Assembly (NCBI GenBank): GCA_964447285.1
Contig: CAYURO010000005.1
Coordinates: 124,001-188,000 of the forward strand
Source of the DNA: CAJBNH01 sp964447285
GTDB taxonomy: Bacteria; Myxococcota_A; UBA9042
Reading direction: 5' to 3'
DNA: 64,000 bases
Positions 8,175-16,534 of the stretch are shown in pieces. A program made the position numbers and the translations under genes. Numbering within the stretch: position 1 is the stretch's first letter; every line of letters begins with the position of its first letter. A model generated the notes under the pieces. The model ran no database searches and was not told the DNA's origin. It was given only the letters and a program-made list of their open reading frames with translations.

Positions 8175-9836
8175 ATGACCCAGACCGTGTCGCCGATTGC
8201 CGAAGCCGCTGCCGCCTCGCCCAACCGCCCGGTGCCCAGCGCCGTCGACGAGCTGCACTACCTGATCCGCGCCCAGTACAAGCTGATCTACGTCGTGTCG
8301 GCCGAAGAGGACCGCGTCGAGAGATGGATGCGCGACTTGGCCGTGCTGGACAGTCCCCCGCTGCGCGAGCGCTGGGATGTGACGAACTGGCAGCCGCGCC
8401 AGCTGATCAAGTGGTCGTGTTCACAGGGTTTTCGCTGCGACACCGCCGACGTGCCGGGCGACATCCGCGACCCGATCCGCGCGCTCGACTGGGTTGCGAA
8501 CAACCTGACCCGCGACGCGGTCGTGGTTCTGCGCGACTTCCACCCGTTCTTCAACGACCCGATGGTGGCCCGTCGCGTGCGCGATCTGCCCGGACTGTTT
8601 GCGGATTCGACGCAAGCCAAGCGCTGCGTGGTGTTTCTGTCGCCGATGGTCAAGATCCCGCTCGAGCTGGAGAAAGACCTGGTCGTCGTCGATTTCGACT
8701 TGCCGGACCGCCAGACGCTGGAAGACATCGTGCGCGACAGTGCGTTCCACGGCGCCCGCTCGCAGCGATTCGGAAAGAATTTCGCAAAGGTGCTGGAGAG
8801 CCCGGAGCTGCAGCGCGAGGTGGCCGAGGCTGCGCTGGGCCTGACGGAGGCCGAGGCGCGGCAGGTGTTCGCCAAGTCTACGGTGCGCGACAAGTGCTTC
8901 AACCTCAAGACGATCCTTGCCGAGAAGAAGCACATCATCCGCAAGAGCGGCATTCTGGAGTTCTACGAGAGCTCGCTGGGCATGCAGGAAGTCGGAGGTC
9001 TGAACAACCTGAAGGAGTGGCTGAACAAGCGTCGCAACGCCTTTACCCCCGCCGCGCAGGAATTCGGCCTGCCGCCGCCCAAGGGCATCCTGCTGCTGGG
9101 CGTGCCGGGTTGCGGCAAGTCGCTGTCGGCCAAGGCGATCTCGCAGTCGTGGCAGATGCCGCTGTTGCGATTGGACGTGGGCAAGGTGTTCGGATCGTTG
9201 GTCGGTTCGTCCGAAGAGAACATGCGCCGCGCGATCAAGACGGCCGAAGCCGTGGCGCCCGCGATCCTGTGGCTCGACGAGCTCGAGAAGGGCTTTTCGG
9301 GCACCAAGAGCTCTGGCCAGTCGGACGGCGGCACCACCGCGCGCGTGTTCGCGACCTTCCTGACGTGGCTGCAGGAGAAGACCTCGCCCGTGTTCGTGAT
9401 TGCGACCGCCAACGACGTGTCGATGTTGCCGCCTGAGCTGCTGCGCAAAGGCCGCTTTGACGAGATCTTCTTCGTCGACCTGCCCAACCGCGAGGAACGG
9501 CACGCGATCTTCGAGATCCACTTGCGCAGGCGCCACCGCGATCCGGCCGTGTTCGACATGAAGAAGCTGACGGATGCGACGGCGGGGTACTCGGGTTCGG
9601 AGCTCGAGGAGATCATCGTGACGTCCATGTACGACGCTTACGACGAGGGTCTGGGCAAGACCGACATCACGACCGAGAGCCTGCTGCTCGCCATCCGTGA
9701 GGTCATCCCGTTGAGCCAGACGATGCGCGAGCGGTTGTCCGAGATGCGCGAGTGGTCGAAGTCGCGCGCCCGACGCGCCTCTCCGGCCGACGATGCCCCC
9801 ATGACCGACAACGACGCCCCCCGCTTGGAAATGTGA
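8175..9836 (+). CDS. Ycf46-type AAA+ ATPase
   Basis: This 553-aa protein has one AAA+ module: Walker A GVPGCGKS (residues 309-316), Walker B ILWLDELEKG (D368, E369) and a second-region-of-homology segment LLRKGRFDEIFFVDLPNREE. The N-terminal 300 residues match the layout of plastid/cyanobacterial Ycf46 (short helical region, then the ATPase). Ycf46 function is not well defined; it has been linked to photosynthetic carbon metabolism in cyanobacteria. There is nothing photosynthetic here. ATG 8175 has AGGAG 10 bases upstream. The next two genes encode the Ycf35 and DUF2997 families, which I recall as usual neighbours of this ATPase, so the three probably act together. Confidence 0.85.
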   Translation: MTQTVSPIAEAAAASPNRPVPSAVDELHYLIRAQYKLIYVVSAEEDRVERWMRDLAVLDSPPLRERWDVTNWQPRQLIKWSCSQGFRCDTADVPGDIRDPIRALDWVANNLTRDAVVVLRDFHPFFNDPMVARRVRDLPGLFADSTQAKRCVVFLSPMVKIPLELEKDLVVVDFDLPDRQTLEDIVRDSAFHGARSQRFGKNFAKVLESPELQREVAEAALGLTEAEARQVFAKSTVRDKCFNLKTILAEKKHIIRKSGILEFYESSLGMQEVGGLNNLKEWLNKRRNAFTPAAQEFGLPPPKGILLLGVPGCGKSLSAKAISQSWQMPLLRLDVGKVFGSLVGSSEENMRRAIKTAEAVAPAILWLDELEKGFSGTKSSGQSDGGTTARVFATFLTWLQEKTSPVFVIATANDVSMLPPELLRKGRFDEIFFVDLPNREERHAIFEIHLRRRHRDPAVFDMKKLTDATAGYSGSELEEIIVTSMYDAYDEGLGKTDITTESLLLAIREVIPLSQTMRERLSEMREWSKSRARRASPADDAPMTDNDAPRLEM

Positions 9837-9851
9837 CGCGAGGAGCCCTGC

Positions 9852-10262
9852 ATGTCGCACTTCACGACAGTCCAGACCAAGATCCAAAACCTGATGCGCT
9901 TGGAGCTCGTGCTGAAGGAGCTGGGGTTCGCCTACACGCGCGCCCAGGCCGAGCAGCTGGTGCACGTCAAGGGCTACCTCGGGCAGAAGACGCAGGCGCA
10001 GATGGTCATCCACGCGTCGAAGACGTACGACATCGGTGTCAACGTCAACGCGGAGACCGGTCTGGTCACGTTCGTGGCCGACTGGGAATTCGTAGAGATG
10101 ACGGCGGGTTTCAATCAGGAAGAGTTCACACGCCGCATCAACCAGCGCTACGCCTACCACACCGTCAAGGAAGAGGTGTTGAAGCGGGGGTACACGCTCG
10201 AGGAAGAAAAGGTGGACGAAGAGAACCACATCCACCTGAAGGTGGCCTCTTGGAGCGAGTAG
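9852..10262 (+). CDS. DUF1257 (Ycf35-like) protein
   Basis: This 136-aa protein shows the DUF1257 features: MSHFTTVQTKI at the N-terminus, a central YDIG...VADWEFV block and RINQRYAYHTVKEEV near the C-terminus. The family covers plastid Ycf35 and cyanobacterial and scattered bacterial or phage proteins; its function is unknown. It is soluble, without cysteines or a catalytic signature. It starts 15 bases after the ATPase stop with GAGGAG upstream and is followed 9 bases later by the DUF2997 gene. Confidence 0.88.
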   Translation: MSHFTTVQTKIQNLMRLELVLKELGFAYTRAQAEQLVHVKGYLGQKTQAQMVIHASKTYDIGVNVNAETGLVTFVADWEFVEMTAGFNQEEFTRRINQRYAYHTVKEEVLKRGYTLEEEKVDEENHIHLKVASWSE

Positions 10263-10271
10263 GAGGCAAGG

Positions 10272-10484
10272 ATGGCCACGCGTCGTGAGATCGAATTCAC
10301 CATTGATGACAACGGGGAAGTCTCGATCAAGGTGGTGGGCCTCAAGGGGCCGGAGTGCGAGCGTCTGACCCGCGAGATCGAGCTGGCGCTGGGCGTCGTG
10401 TCGACCCGGCAGCACACCAGTGAGTACTACCAGGAGTCGGTGGTGACCGAAAAGGTCGCGACCGGCGACGGCAGCGAAGGTTAG
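10272..10484 (+). CDS. DUF2997 small protein
   Basis: This 70-aa protein fits DUF2997: an N-terminal beta strand IEFTIDDNGEVSIKVVG, then a helix with a conserved Cys (GPECERLTREIELALG) and a C-terminal TSEYYQE. The family is uncharacterised and, to my knowledge, usually travels with DUF1257. An AGGAGG (10261-10266) precedes the ATG. It is tightly packed between the Ycf35-like gene and an unknown gene, so all are probably cotranscribed. Confidence 0.85.
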   Translation: MATRREIEFTIDDNGEVSIKVVGLKGPECERLTREIELALGVVSTRQHTSEYYQESVVTEKVATGDGSEG

Positions 10485-10487
10485 GCG

Positions 10488-11216
10488 ATGGACGAGGCGC
10501 GCGGCCGTGACCTGCTGCAAGTGTCCATGGCGTGGCCGCTTTCTGGCCGAATCGTCGGGCGGCAGCGGTTCTCGACCCGGCGACTGCCCATGCACGACCA
10601 GCTGGCCCGGCTCGACGCCTTCGCGGTGTTCGTGCCGCACGACTTTCGCACCGACCGGCTGAGCGAGACGGTGCAAGGCCGCTCCAAGTTCGAAGAGACG
10701 TACGCTCGCCCGATTCGCCCCAAGACCGACAACGAGCTGCCGAGCGACGTCCTGGAAGCTGTCCAGCACGAGCACATGCCGCAGTACACGCTGCGCAACA
10801 TCGGTCGCTATGAGATGTCGGTGGACTTGGACGACCCGCTGCCACTGCGGCGCGAGCCCGGTATCGGGGGGCGCTTCGGCGTCGAGCTGGACGAGGTCCG
10901 CAACGCCCATATCCCGGTGCCCCAGATGGCCGAGATCTGGTCGGTGGACTTCGTGACCCGCATGCGCAAGAGCACGCGCCGTCTGGTGCTGGAAGACCCT
11001 TGGGAATTCCGTTTTGGCCAAGAGGCGACCTCGGTATTTGACGGTCCGCGGCAGAAGTTCATCGTCGACGGCACCCACCCCGACGACCTGCCTGGTGCCG
11101 ACTGGGCGCCCTCGCCGATTCCGATGCCGGCGCAGTGGCTATCGCCGCCTCCGGGAGAAACGCCGATGGAGCGCCCGACCAATCTGGTCGAGGAAGTCGC
11201 CAAGCTGAACAAGTAG
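10488..11216 (+). CDS. hypothetical protein of the ycf46/ycf35 operon
   Basis: I do not recognise this 242-aa protein. It is soluble, has no signal peptide, membrane segment or cysteine pair, and is rich in Pro, Arg and Asp. The C-terminal third is proline-rich (LPGADWAPSPIPMPAQWL). It begins 3 bases after the DUF2997 stop, so translation is probably coupled. Its place at the end of the operon suggests a role with the ATPase, or simply a lineage-specific addition. Confidence 0.7.
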   Translation: MDEARGRDLLQVSMAWPLSGRIVGRQRFSTRRLPMHDQLARLDAFAVFVPHDFRTDRLSETVQGRSKFEETYARPIRPKTDNELPSDVLEAVQHEHMPQYTLRNIGRYEMSVDLDDPLPLRREPGIGGRFGVELDEVRNAHIPVPQMAEIWSVDFVTRMRKSTRRLVLEDPWEFRFGQEATSVFDGPRQKFIVDGTHPDDLPGADWAPSPIPMPAQWLSPPPGETPMERPTNLVEEVAKLNK

Positions 11217-11250
11217 CGCGACGAAAGTCTGCTTCACTGCAAGGAATTCG

Positions 11251-13305
11251 ATGGCCCGCACTGCGCCGTTGCTCGCGCCCGGCACCTACCTGAACCGCGA
11301 GTCCGCGTTGATCGCGTTCCAGCATCGGGTGTTGGCGCTGGCTCGGGACCCGTCGGTGCCGCTGCTGGAGCGCCTGCGGTTTCTGGCCATCAGCAGTGCC
11401 AACCTTGACGAATTCTTCGAGGTTCGCGTCGCCCGGCTGCGCCAGAGGGTTGCATTCGGTCTGTCGGCGCCGGGTCCGGACGGTCTGACGGCCGCCGAGA
11501 GTCTGGCGCGGACCACAGCGGAGGCTCACGCGCTGGTCGCCGAGCAACACCGCGTGCTTGTGCAGGAATTGCTGCCCGCTCTGGAGGGTGCCGGCGTACG
11601 TCTGCGGTCGCCCGACCGATGGACGGCCGAACAACGCGCCCAAGTCCACGCCCTGTTTCAGTCCCAGATGATGCCGGTCGTCACGGCGACCGGTCTGGAC
11701 GCAGCCGGGACCTTTCCGCCGGTGCAGAACAAGCACTTGGCGGTCTTGGTGTTGCTGCACGCGGCGGACGTACCCGGTCAGTCGGCGGGCCTTGCCGTCG
11801 TGCAGATCCCGCGGTCGCTGCCTCGTGTGGTCGCGCTGCCGTCGGATGGCCGCGATTTCGTCTTGCTGTCCGACGTGGTTGTGGCGTGCATTGGCGAGCT
11901 CTTCCCCGGCAGGGACGTCAAGGCCTGTGCGCCCTTTCGCGTGACCCGCGACAGCGAGCTATGGCTGATCGAGGAGGAGGCGGAGGACTTGCTGGAGGCG
12001 CTGCAAGGCGAGCTGCATCATCGCAACGACGGCGACGCAGTGCGGCTGGAGGTTCCTGCAGACTGTCCCGAAGCCATTGAGCCGCTGCTGTTGGGGCAAT
12101 TCGGCTTGGCGCAAGCGGACCTGTACCGCGTCGCAGGGCCCGTGAATCTGCACCGCCTGGCCGCCCTGTGCGACCTTGCGGAACGGCCGGACCTGCGTCA
12201 CCCCCCCCACGTCCCCCGCGCCGACCAAGGCGGACTGGACATCCCCGACATCGATGTGTTCGAGACACTGCGGCGGGGCGACGTGCTGTTGCACCACCCG
12301 TACGACTCTGCTGGCATCGTGCTCGACTTTTTGCGCCGCGCCGTGGCTGACCCGCAGGTGCGCGCCATCCATCAGACGCTGTACCGCACGGGGGCGACCT
12401 CGCCCTACGTCGACGCGCTGTGTCATGCGGCGCGGGCGGGCAAGGACGTGACGGCGGTAGTGGAGCTGCGCGCGCGCTTTGACGAAGAGGCCAACATCGA
12501 CTTGGCGCAGCGCCTGCAGGACGCCGGAGTGCGCGTGATCCACGGCGTCGTCGGACACAAGGTCCATGCCAAGCTGCTGTGGGTTGTGCGGCAAGAGGGG
12601 GACGAGCTTCGCCGCTACCTGCACCTGGGAACCGGCAACTACCACCCACAGAACGCTAGACAGTACACGGACTTGGGCCTCTTGACCGCCGATCCTGCGC
12701 TGACCCGCGACGCCCACCACCTGTTCCAGCAGCTGATCGGTCTGGGGGCGGTGCGCGAGCTGAAGCGTTTGCTGCAGGCGCCGTTCGGGCTGCAGGACCA
12801 GATGATCGCCCGGATCGAAGGCCAGTCGCAGCGGGCGCGCAAGGGGAAGCCCGCGCAGATCCGCGCAAAGATGAACGCGCTGACGGACCCCAAGGTCATC
12901 GGGGCGCTGTATCGGGCGTCGCAAGCGGGGGTGGAAGTGGATCTGGTCGTGCGTGGCATTTGCTGCTTGCGTCCGGGCGTACTGGGGCTGTCTGAGCGGA
13001 TCCGCGTGCGTTCACTGGTCGGCCGCTTTCTGGAGCACGCGCGGGTCTACGCCTTCGGTCCTGACGGTAACTGCGAGGTGTGGGCGGGCAGCGCCGACTG
13101 GATGGAGCGCAATTTCACGCGCCGCATCGAGGTCTGCTTTCCCTTGCTGGACCCGCAACTGGCCGATCGGGCGGTGCGTGAGTGTCTCACCTTGCCGTGG
13201 CAGGACGACACGCACGCGTGGGACATGCAGCCAGACGGGTCGTATGTCCGCGCACAGACTGGAGATTTCTCTGTGCAGGGGTTTCTGGCAGCAGGCGGCG
13301 AGTAG
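11251..13305 (+). CDS. ppk1: polyphosphate kinase 1
   Basis: This 684-aa protein has standard PPK1 length. It shows the N-domain (YLNRESALIAFQHRVLALA; FLAISSANLDEFFEVRVARL), the DVLLHHPYDS head-domain block and the catalytic C1/C2 phospholipase-D-like domains: VELRARFDEEANIDLAQRL, the VHAKLLWV histidine segment and GTGNYHPQNARQYTDLGL. It makes polyphosphate from ATP and can run in reverse. AAGGA lies 5 bases upstream of the ATG. It converges on the ppx gene with only 3 bases between the stops. A CHAD protein and a SixA-like phosphatase lie within 5 kb. Confidence 0.95.
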   Translation: MARTAPLLAPGTYLNRESALIAFQHRVLALARDPSVPLLERLRFLAISSANLDEFFEVRVARLRQRVAFGLSAPGPDGLTAAESLARTTAEAHALVAEQHRVLVQELLPALEGAGVRLRSPDRWTAEQRAQVHALFQSQMMPVVTATGLDAAGTFPPVQNKHLAVLVLLHAADVPGQSAGLAVVQIPRSLPRVVALPSDGRDFVLLSDVVVACIGELFPGRDVKACAPFRVTRDSELWLIEEEAEDLLEALQGELHHRNDGDAVRLEVPADCPEAIEPLLLGQFGLAQADLYRVAGPVNLHRLAALCDLAERPDLRHPPHVPRADQGGLDIPDIDVFETLRRGDVLLHHPYDSAGIVLDFLRRAVADPQVRAIHQTLYRTGATSPYVDALCHAARAGKDVTAVVELRARFDEEANIDLAQRLQDAGVRVIHGVVGHKVHAKLLWVVRQEGDELRRYLHLGTGNYHPQNARQYTDLGLLTADPALTRDAHHLFQQLIGLGAVRELKRLLQAPFGLQDQMIARIEGQSQRARKGKPAQIRAKMNALTDPKVIGALYRASQAGVEVDLVVRGICCLRPGVLGLSERIRVRSLVGRFLEHARVYAFGPDGNCEVWAGSADWMERNFTRRIEVCFPLLDPQLADRAVRECLTLPWQDDTHAWDMQPDGSYVRAQTGDFSVQGFLAAGGE

Positions 13306-13308
13306 GCG

Positions 13309-14913
13309 TCAACCAGCGATGGGTCGGGCGCGCGATCGCGAGACCTCCAGCGTGATGCCGGCGTCCTTCAGGTCCAGTGCCTCTTGGGCAAGGTCGGCGG
13401 CCGTCAGGGGTTGGTCCGCCAACCAGTCGGCCGGAAACGAGAGCACTACCTTGTCGCCCACGGCATGGATCCCGAAGGATGGTAAGGGCTTGTGGCTGCG
13501 GGCGCGGTTGAGCAGCACCGCCAGACGCAGCAGCACGGCCATGCGGATCACGGTCTCGGACGGCTTGGGAGCCTCTTTGCCGAGTGCCAGCTTGCGGCGG
13601 TGCAGGCGGATGAGGCTGGCCACCAACTCCTGGTCGTCGCGCGAGAATCCCGCCATGTCGGCGTTGGCAACCAGATAAGCGCCGTGGCGGTGGTACCCTG
13701 AGAACGCGACCATCAGGCCAATCTCGTGCAGCCGCGCCGCCCACGTCAGCGCCTGTCGAGCCGCCACGTCGTCGATCTTCCAAGAGTCTGCCACCTTCTT
13801 CTGCAGCGACCGCACCGTTCGCTCCACCCGCGCGGCCTGCTCGGCGTCGACGTGGTACCGCTCGGCCAGTCGCGACACCGTGCGGTCACGGACGTCGTCG
13901 TGGCGGATACGGCCCAGCAGGTCGTGCAGCACACCCTCGCGCAGTGCCCCGGAAGCCGCCTCCATCTGCTCGATGCCGAACGCATCGAACACGGCGGTCA
14001 GGATAGCGACGCCAGCGGGCAGGACTTCGGCGCGATCCGGACGAAGATCAGGTAGTTGAATGTGCTTGATGTGACCAAATGCCAGCAGCTCCTTCTTCAG
14101 GCGCTCCAGCCCGTCGCGTGTGATACCGCCCCGATGGCCCTCCAGCGCCCGCAGGATCGCTTGCGCCGCGCCAATCGTGCCCGAACCACCCGCGCAGGCG
14201 TCCCACCCGAGCGTGGTGTAGCCCCGGCGCAGGGGCTCCAGCTGCCGACTTGCCGCCAACTCCGCTTGCTTGAAGCCGTCTTTGCGGATCTCTCCCTTGG
14301 GAAAGTGGCGCATCCACGTCACGCAGCCCATGTCCAGGCTGTCGGCCAGCAGGGGCTCGAAACGCTCTCCCAAGATGCACTCGGTGCTGGCGCCGCCAAT
14401 GTCGATCACCAGACGCCTGCCGGGCACGCTGGCCACGCTGTGGGTCAGGCCCAGATAGATCAGGCGCGCTTCTTCGCGTCCCGACACGATCTCGATGGGG
14501 TGTCCCAAGGCGTTGCGGGCCTTGGTCAGGAAATCCGCGGCATTGGTCGCCCGTCGCAACGTGCTCGTTCCAACCGCGCGTACCCCCCGTCGCGGCATCT
14601 CGCGCACCAACTGACCAAATCGCTCCAGACAGGCAAGCGCCCGTGCCTCGCTGTCGCCGTGCAAGCGGTCGTGGTCGTCCAGCCCGGCAGCGAGTCGTAC
14701 CGTATCGCGCATCTTGTCGATGACGAGCAGCCCGCCCTGCACCACGCGCGCGGTGACGAGGTGGAAGCTGTTCGACCCGAGATCGATGGCGGCGATGATC
14801 TCGGGCGGCTCAAGCGACTCGGCCAGCCCTTCGATCGGCAGCAGTGGCGCGGACTTGTGCGGCAGACCGCGGGGTCGGCGGCGGGTGTTGGGCAGGTCTG
14901 TGCGGGGGGGCAT
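13309..14913 (-). CDS. ppx: Ppx/GppA exopolyphosphatase
   Basis: This 534-aa protein has the acetate/sugar-kinase/Hsp70-type fold of Ppx/GppA: phosphate-1 motif IAAIDLGSNSFHLVTARV, GVRAVGTSTLRRA, the SGREEARLIYLG block with the catalytic Glu, and VIDIGGASTECILG. A C-terminal HD-like region follows (RLHEIGLMVAFSGYHRHGAY). It hydrolyses polyphosphate ends or pppGpp. The 35 residues before the domain are basic and probably disordered. It is convergent with ppk1 and divergent from the apaH-like gene. Confidence 0.93.
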   Translation of the reverse strand: MPPRTDLPNTRRRPRGLPHKSAPLLPIEGLAESLEPPEIIAAIDLGSNSFHLVTARVVQGGLLVIDKMRDTVRLAAGLDDHDRLHGDSEARALACLERFGQLVREMPRRGVRAVGTSTLRRATNAADFLTKARNALGHPIEIVSGREEARLIYLGLTHSVASVPGRRLVIDIGGASTECILGERFEPLLADSLDMGCVTWMRHFPKGEIRKDGFKQAELAASRQLEPLRRGYTTLGWDACAGGSGTIGAAQAILRALEGHRGGITRDGLERLKKELLAFGHIKHIQLPDLRPDRAEVLPAGVAILTAVFDAFGIEQMEAASGALREGVLHDLLGRIRHDDVRDRTVSRLAERYHVDAEQAARVERTVRSLQKKVADSWKIDDVAARQALTWAARLHEIGLMVAFSGYHRHGAYLVANADMAGFSRDDQELVASLIRLHRRKLALGKEAPKPSETVIRMAVLLRLAVLLNRARSHKPLPSFGIHAVGDKVVLSFPADWLADQPLTAADLAQEALDLKDAGITLEVSRSRARPIAG

Positions 14914-14969
14914 GGGCAGGTCTCACGGCTGAAGGGTCATGGGCGCGCCCGCGGTCGGCCGTTTTCTCG

Positions 14970-14990
14970 CGCACCGGCCGTCCCGGTGCG
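14970..14990. repeat. inverted repeat in ppx-apaH divergent region
   Basis: Eight-base perfect arms CGCACCGG (14970-14977) and CCGGTGCG (14983-14990) flank a five-base loop in the 156-base divergent intergenic region. It could be an operator serving both genes, or just a hairpin. Confidence 0.5.
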
Positions 14991-15069
14991 AGGATCGGGA
15001 TGCTACACGGTTGCGGCGCGGTCGAGAACGCGCGGGCAGGGCGGAGGCAACGAAAGGCAGGGGTTCACA

Positions 15070-15864
15070 GTGGCGATCTGGGCGATCGGTGACGTGCAGG
15101 GGTGTGCAGACGAGCTTGAGCGCTTGCTCGACCGGATTCGCTTCGACCCCGCCGCGGACCAGGCGTGGTTTGTGGGCGATCTGGTGAACCGGGGGCCGGG
15201 ATCACTGGCCGTGCTCAGACGGATCAAGGCATTCGGCAACGCCGCTCACGCGGTGTTGGGCAACCACGACCTGCACTTGCTGTCCGCGGCGCACGGTCTG
15301 GTGCCGCTGAAGCCCGGCGACACGCTGGATGAAGTCCTGGCCGCCCCCGACCGCGACGAGCTGCTCGACTGGCTGTTGCACCGCCCCCTGCTGCACCGCG
15401 ATGGTGACCGGGTGCTGGTGCACGCAGGGCTGCTGCCGCAGTGGACCGTCGCCGTGGCCGAGACCCGCGCCAGAGAAGCAGAGGCTTGGCTCCGGGGGCC
15501 GCGCCGCGCCGAATTGTTGGCGATTCACAAACGCAAGGAGCCCGTCACCGACGCGGCGTTGCGTGAGGCGGGAGCGACGGTGGCGGCTCTGACGCGGTTG
15601 CGCGGCTGTACGGCACAGGGCGAGGCGGTTTCGTCGTTCAGCGGTGCCCCGGACAAGGCTCCCCGCGGGTGCCTGCCGTGGTTCGCCGTGCCGGGCCGCC
15701 GCAATCGGGACGTGACGGTCGTGTTTGGCCATTGGGCCGCACTGGGACTGCTGATCCAGCCCGGACTTGTGGCGGTGGACACAGGGTGCGTGTGGGGACG
15801 CGAGCTGACCGCCGTGCGGCTGGACGACCTTGCAGTGGTGCAGGTCGTACGCGATCAGGACTAG
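15070..15864 (+). CDS. apaH: ApaH-type symmetrical Ap4A hydrolase
   Basis: This 264-aa protein has the metallophosphoesterase motifs in order: IGDVQG (D-x-H replaced by D-x-Q, as in ApaH), GDLVNRGPGS, GNHDLHLL and FGHWAALG, with the ApaH-specific WLLHRPLLHRDGDRVLVHAG. It splits Ap4A and related dinucleotides into two ADP, and can act on NpnN caps. The GTG at 15070 is chosen because homology to ApaH starts there; the open frame upstream is arbitrary sequence. It sits in a polyphosphate-related gene group, where breakdown of long phosphate chains and nucleotides would be a common theme. Confidence 0.92.
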   Translation: MAIWAIGDVQGCADELERLLDRIRFDPAADQAWFVGDLVNRGPGSLAVLRRIKAFGNAAHAVLGNHDLHLLSAAHGLVPLKPGDTLDEVLAAPDRDELLDWLLHRPLLHRDGDRVLVHAGLLPQWTVAVAETRAREAEAWLRGPRRAELLAIHKRKEPVTDAALREAGATVAALTRLRGCTAQGEAVSSFSGAPDKAPRGCLPWFAVPGRRNRDVTVVFGHWAALGLLIQPGLVAVDTGCVWGRELTAVRLDDLAVVQVVRDQD

Positions 15865-15889
15865 CCAAGGCCCGGCACATGAAGCGAAA

Positions 15890-16387
15890 TCAGGCTGTCC
15901 AGCCGATCCGGCGCAGCACTTTGGGCTCGTAGAGGGCGACCAAGCGGCCAGTTGGGTCGTCGTCGATCGAGATCACCGCAATGCCGGCCTTCTTCAGCGA
16001 GGTTAGTCGCTGCGGCGCGCCGACCGCGTGCGCGATCCAGTCGTCGACCTCCGGGGAGTGGCCGACACAAAGCACGTCGTCGACTCTCAGCGCGCGGCAG
16101 GTCTCGAGCCACTTCGCGGCGTTGCTGGCGGCCGGGGCGAGCTCGGGTCGAATCGCCAAGTCGGCCGTCAGACCGAATACTTCCGCCGCGATCTCAGAAG
16201 TTTGCACAGAACGTCGCAACGGACTGGTCACGATACGGTCGATCCCGACGCCCATGTCGGCCAGACCTTGCAGGGCTCGGCGGGTCCGCTGTGCACCCTC
16301 GGCGGTCAGGGGGCGGTCGGCGTCCTCAGGGTAGTCCGAGTCGGCGCGATCCACCGCGATGCCATGGCGCATGATGTAGACGCGCAA
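15890..16387 (-). CDS. sixA: SixA-like phosphohistidine phosphatase
   Basis: This 165-aa histidine-phosphatase-superfamily protein has the active-site RHG (VYIMRHGIAVDR), a second Arg (SPLRRSVQTSE), the acidic segment PELAP and a second His (VGHSPEVDDW). Length and order fit SixA, which dephosphorylates phosphohistidine on HPt domains or PTSNtr phosphocarriers. The start is a TTG at 16387 with an AGGAGG (16394-16399) six bases upstream. It is divergent from a CHAD gene; SixA-like and CHAD genes often travel together. Confidence 0.88.
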   Translation of the reverse strand: MRVYIMRHGIAVDRADSDYPEDADRPLTAEGAQRTRRALQGLADMGVGIDRIVTSPLRRSVQTSEIAAEVFGLTADLAIRPELAPAASNAAKWLETCRALRVDDVLCVGHSPEVDDWIAHAVGAPQRLTSLKKAGIAVISIDDDPTGRLVALYEPKVLRRIGWTA

Positions 16388-16393
16388 GGGTTT

Positions 16394-16399
16394 CCTCCT
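16394..16399 (-). promoter_or_regulatory. ribosome binding site of sixA (TTG start)
   Basis: AGGAGG on the minus strand with a six-base spacer to the TTG at 16387. It decides this start over upstream codons in the same frame. Confidence 0.8.
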
Positions 16400-16534
16400 G
16401 GTGCGGGCGAACCCGGCTTGGGGTCGGGCGGCGCAGGGTCGCAGATGCCTGACGCAGGCGCAACCGTTCCCGACTGGGGTCGCGCAACGCCGCGGTTCAC
16501 CTATACTGGAGCCGTCGCCATCTGAGGAGCCCGC

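Noticed and set aside
8421..11078. 885-aa minus-strand ORF antisense to the AAA ATPase and following genes
   Set aside because: Long antisense frames are common in high-GC DNA; the plus-strand frames hold clear motifs and this one has no recognisable domain.
14056..15069. Upstream extension of the apaH-like frame
   Set aside because: It runs antisense to ppx and lacks homology to ApaH; translation most likely starts at GTG 15070.
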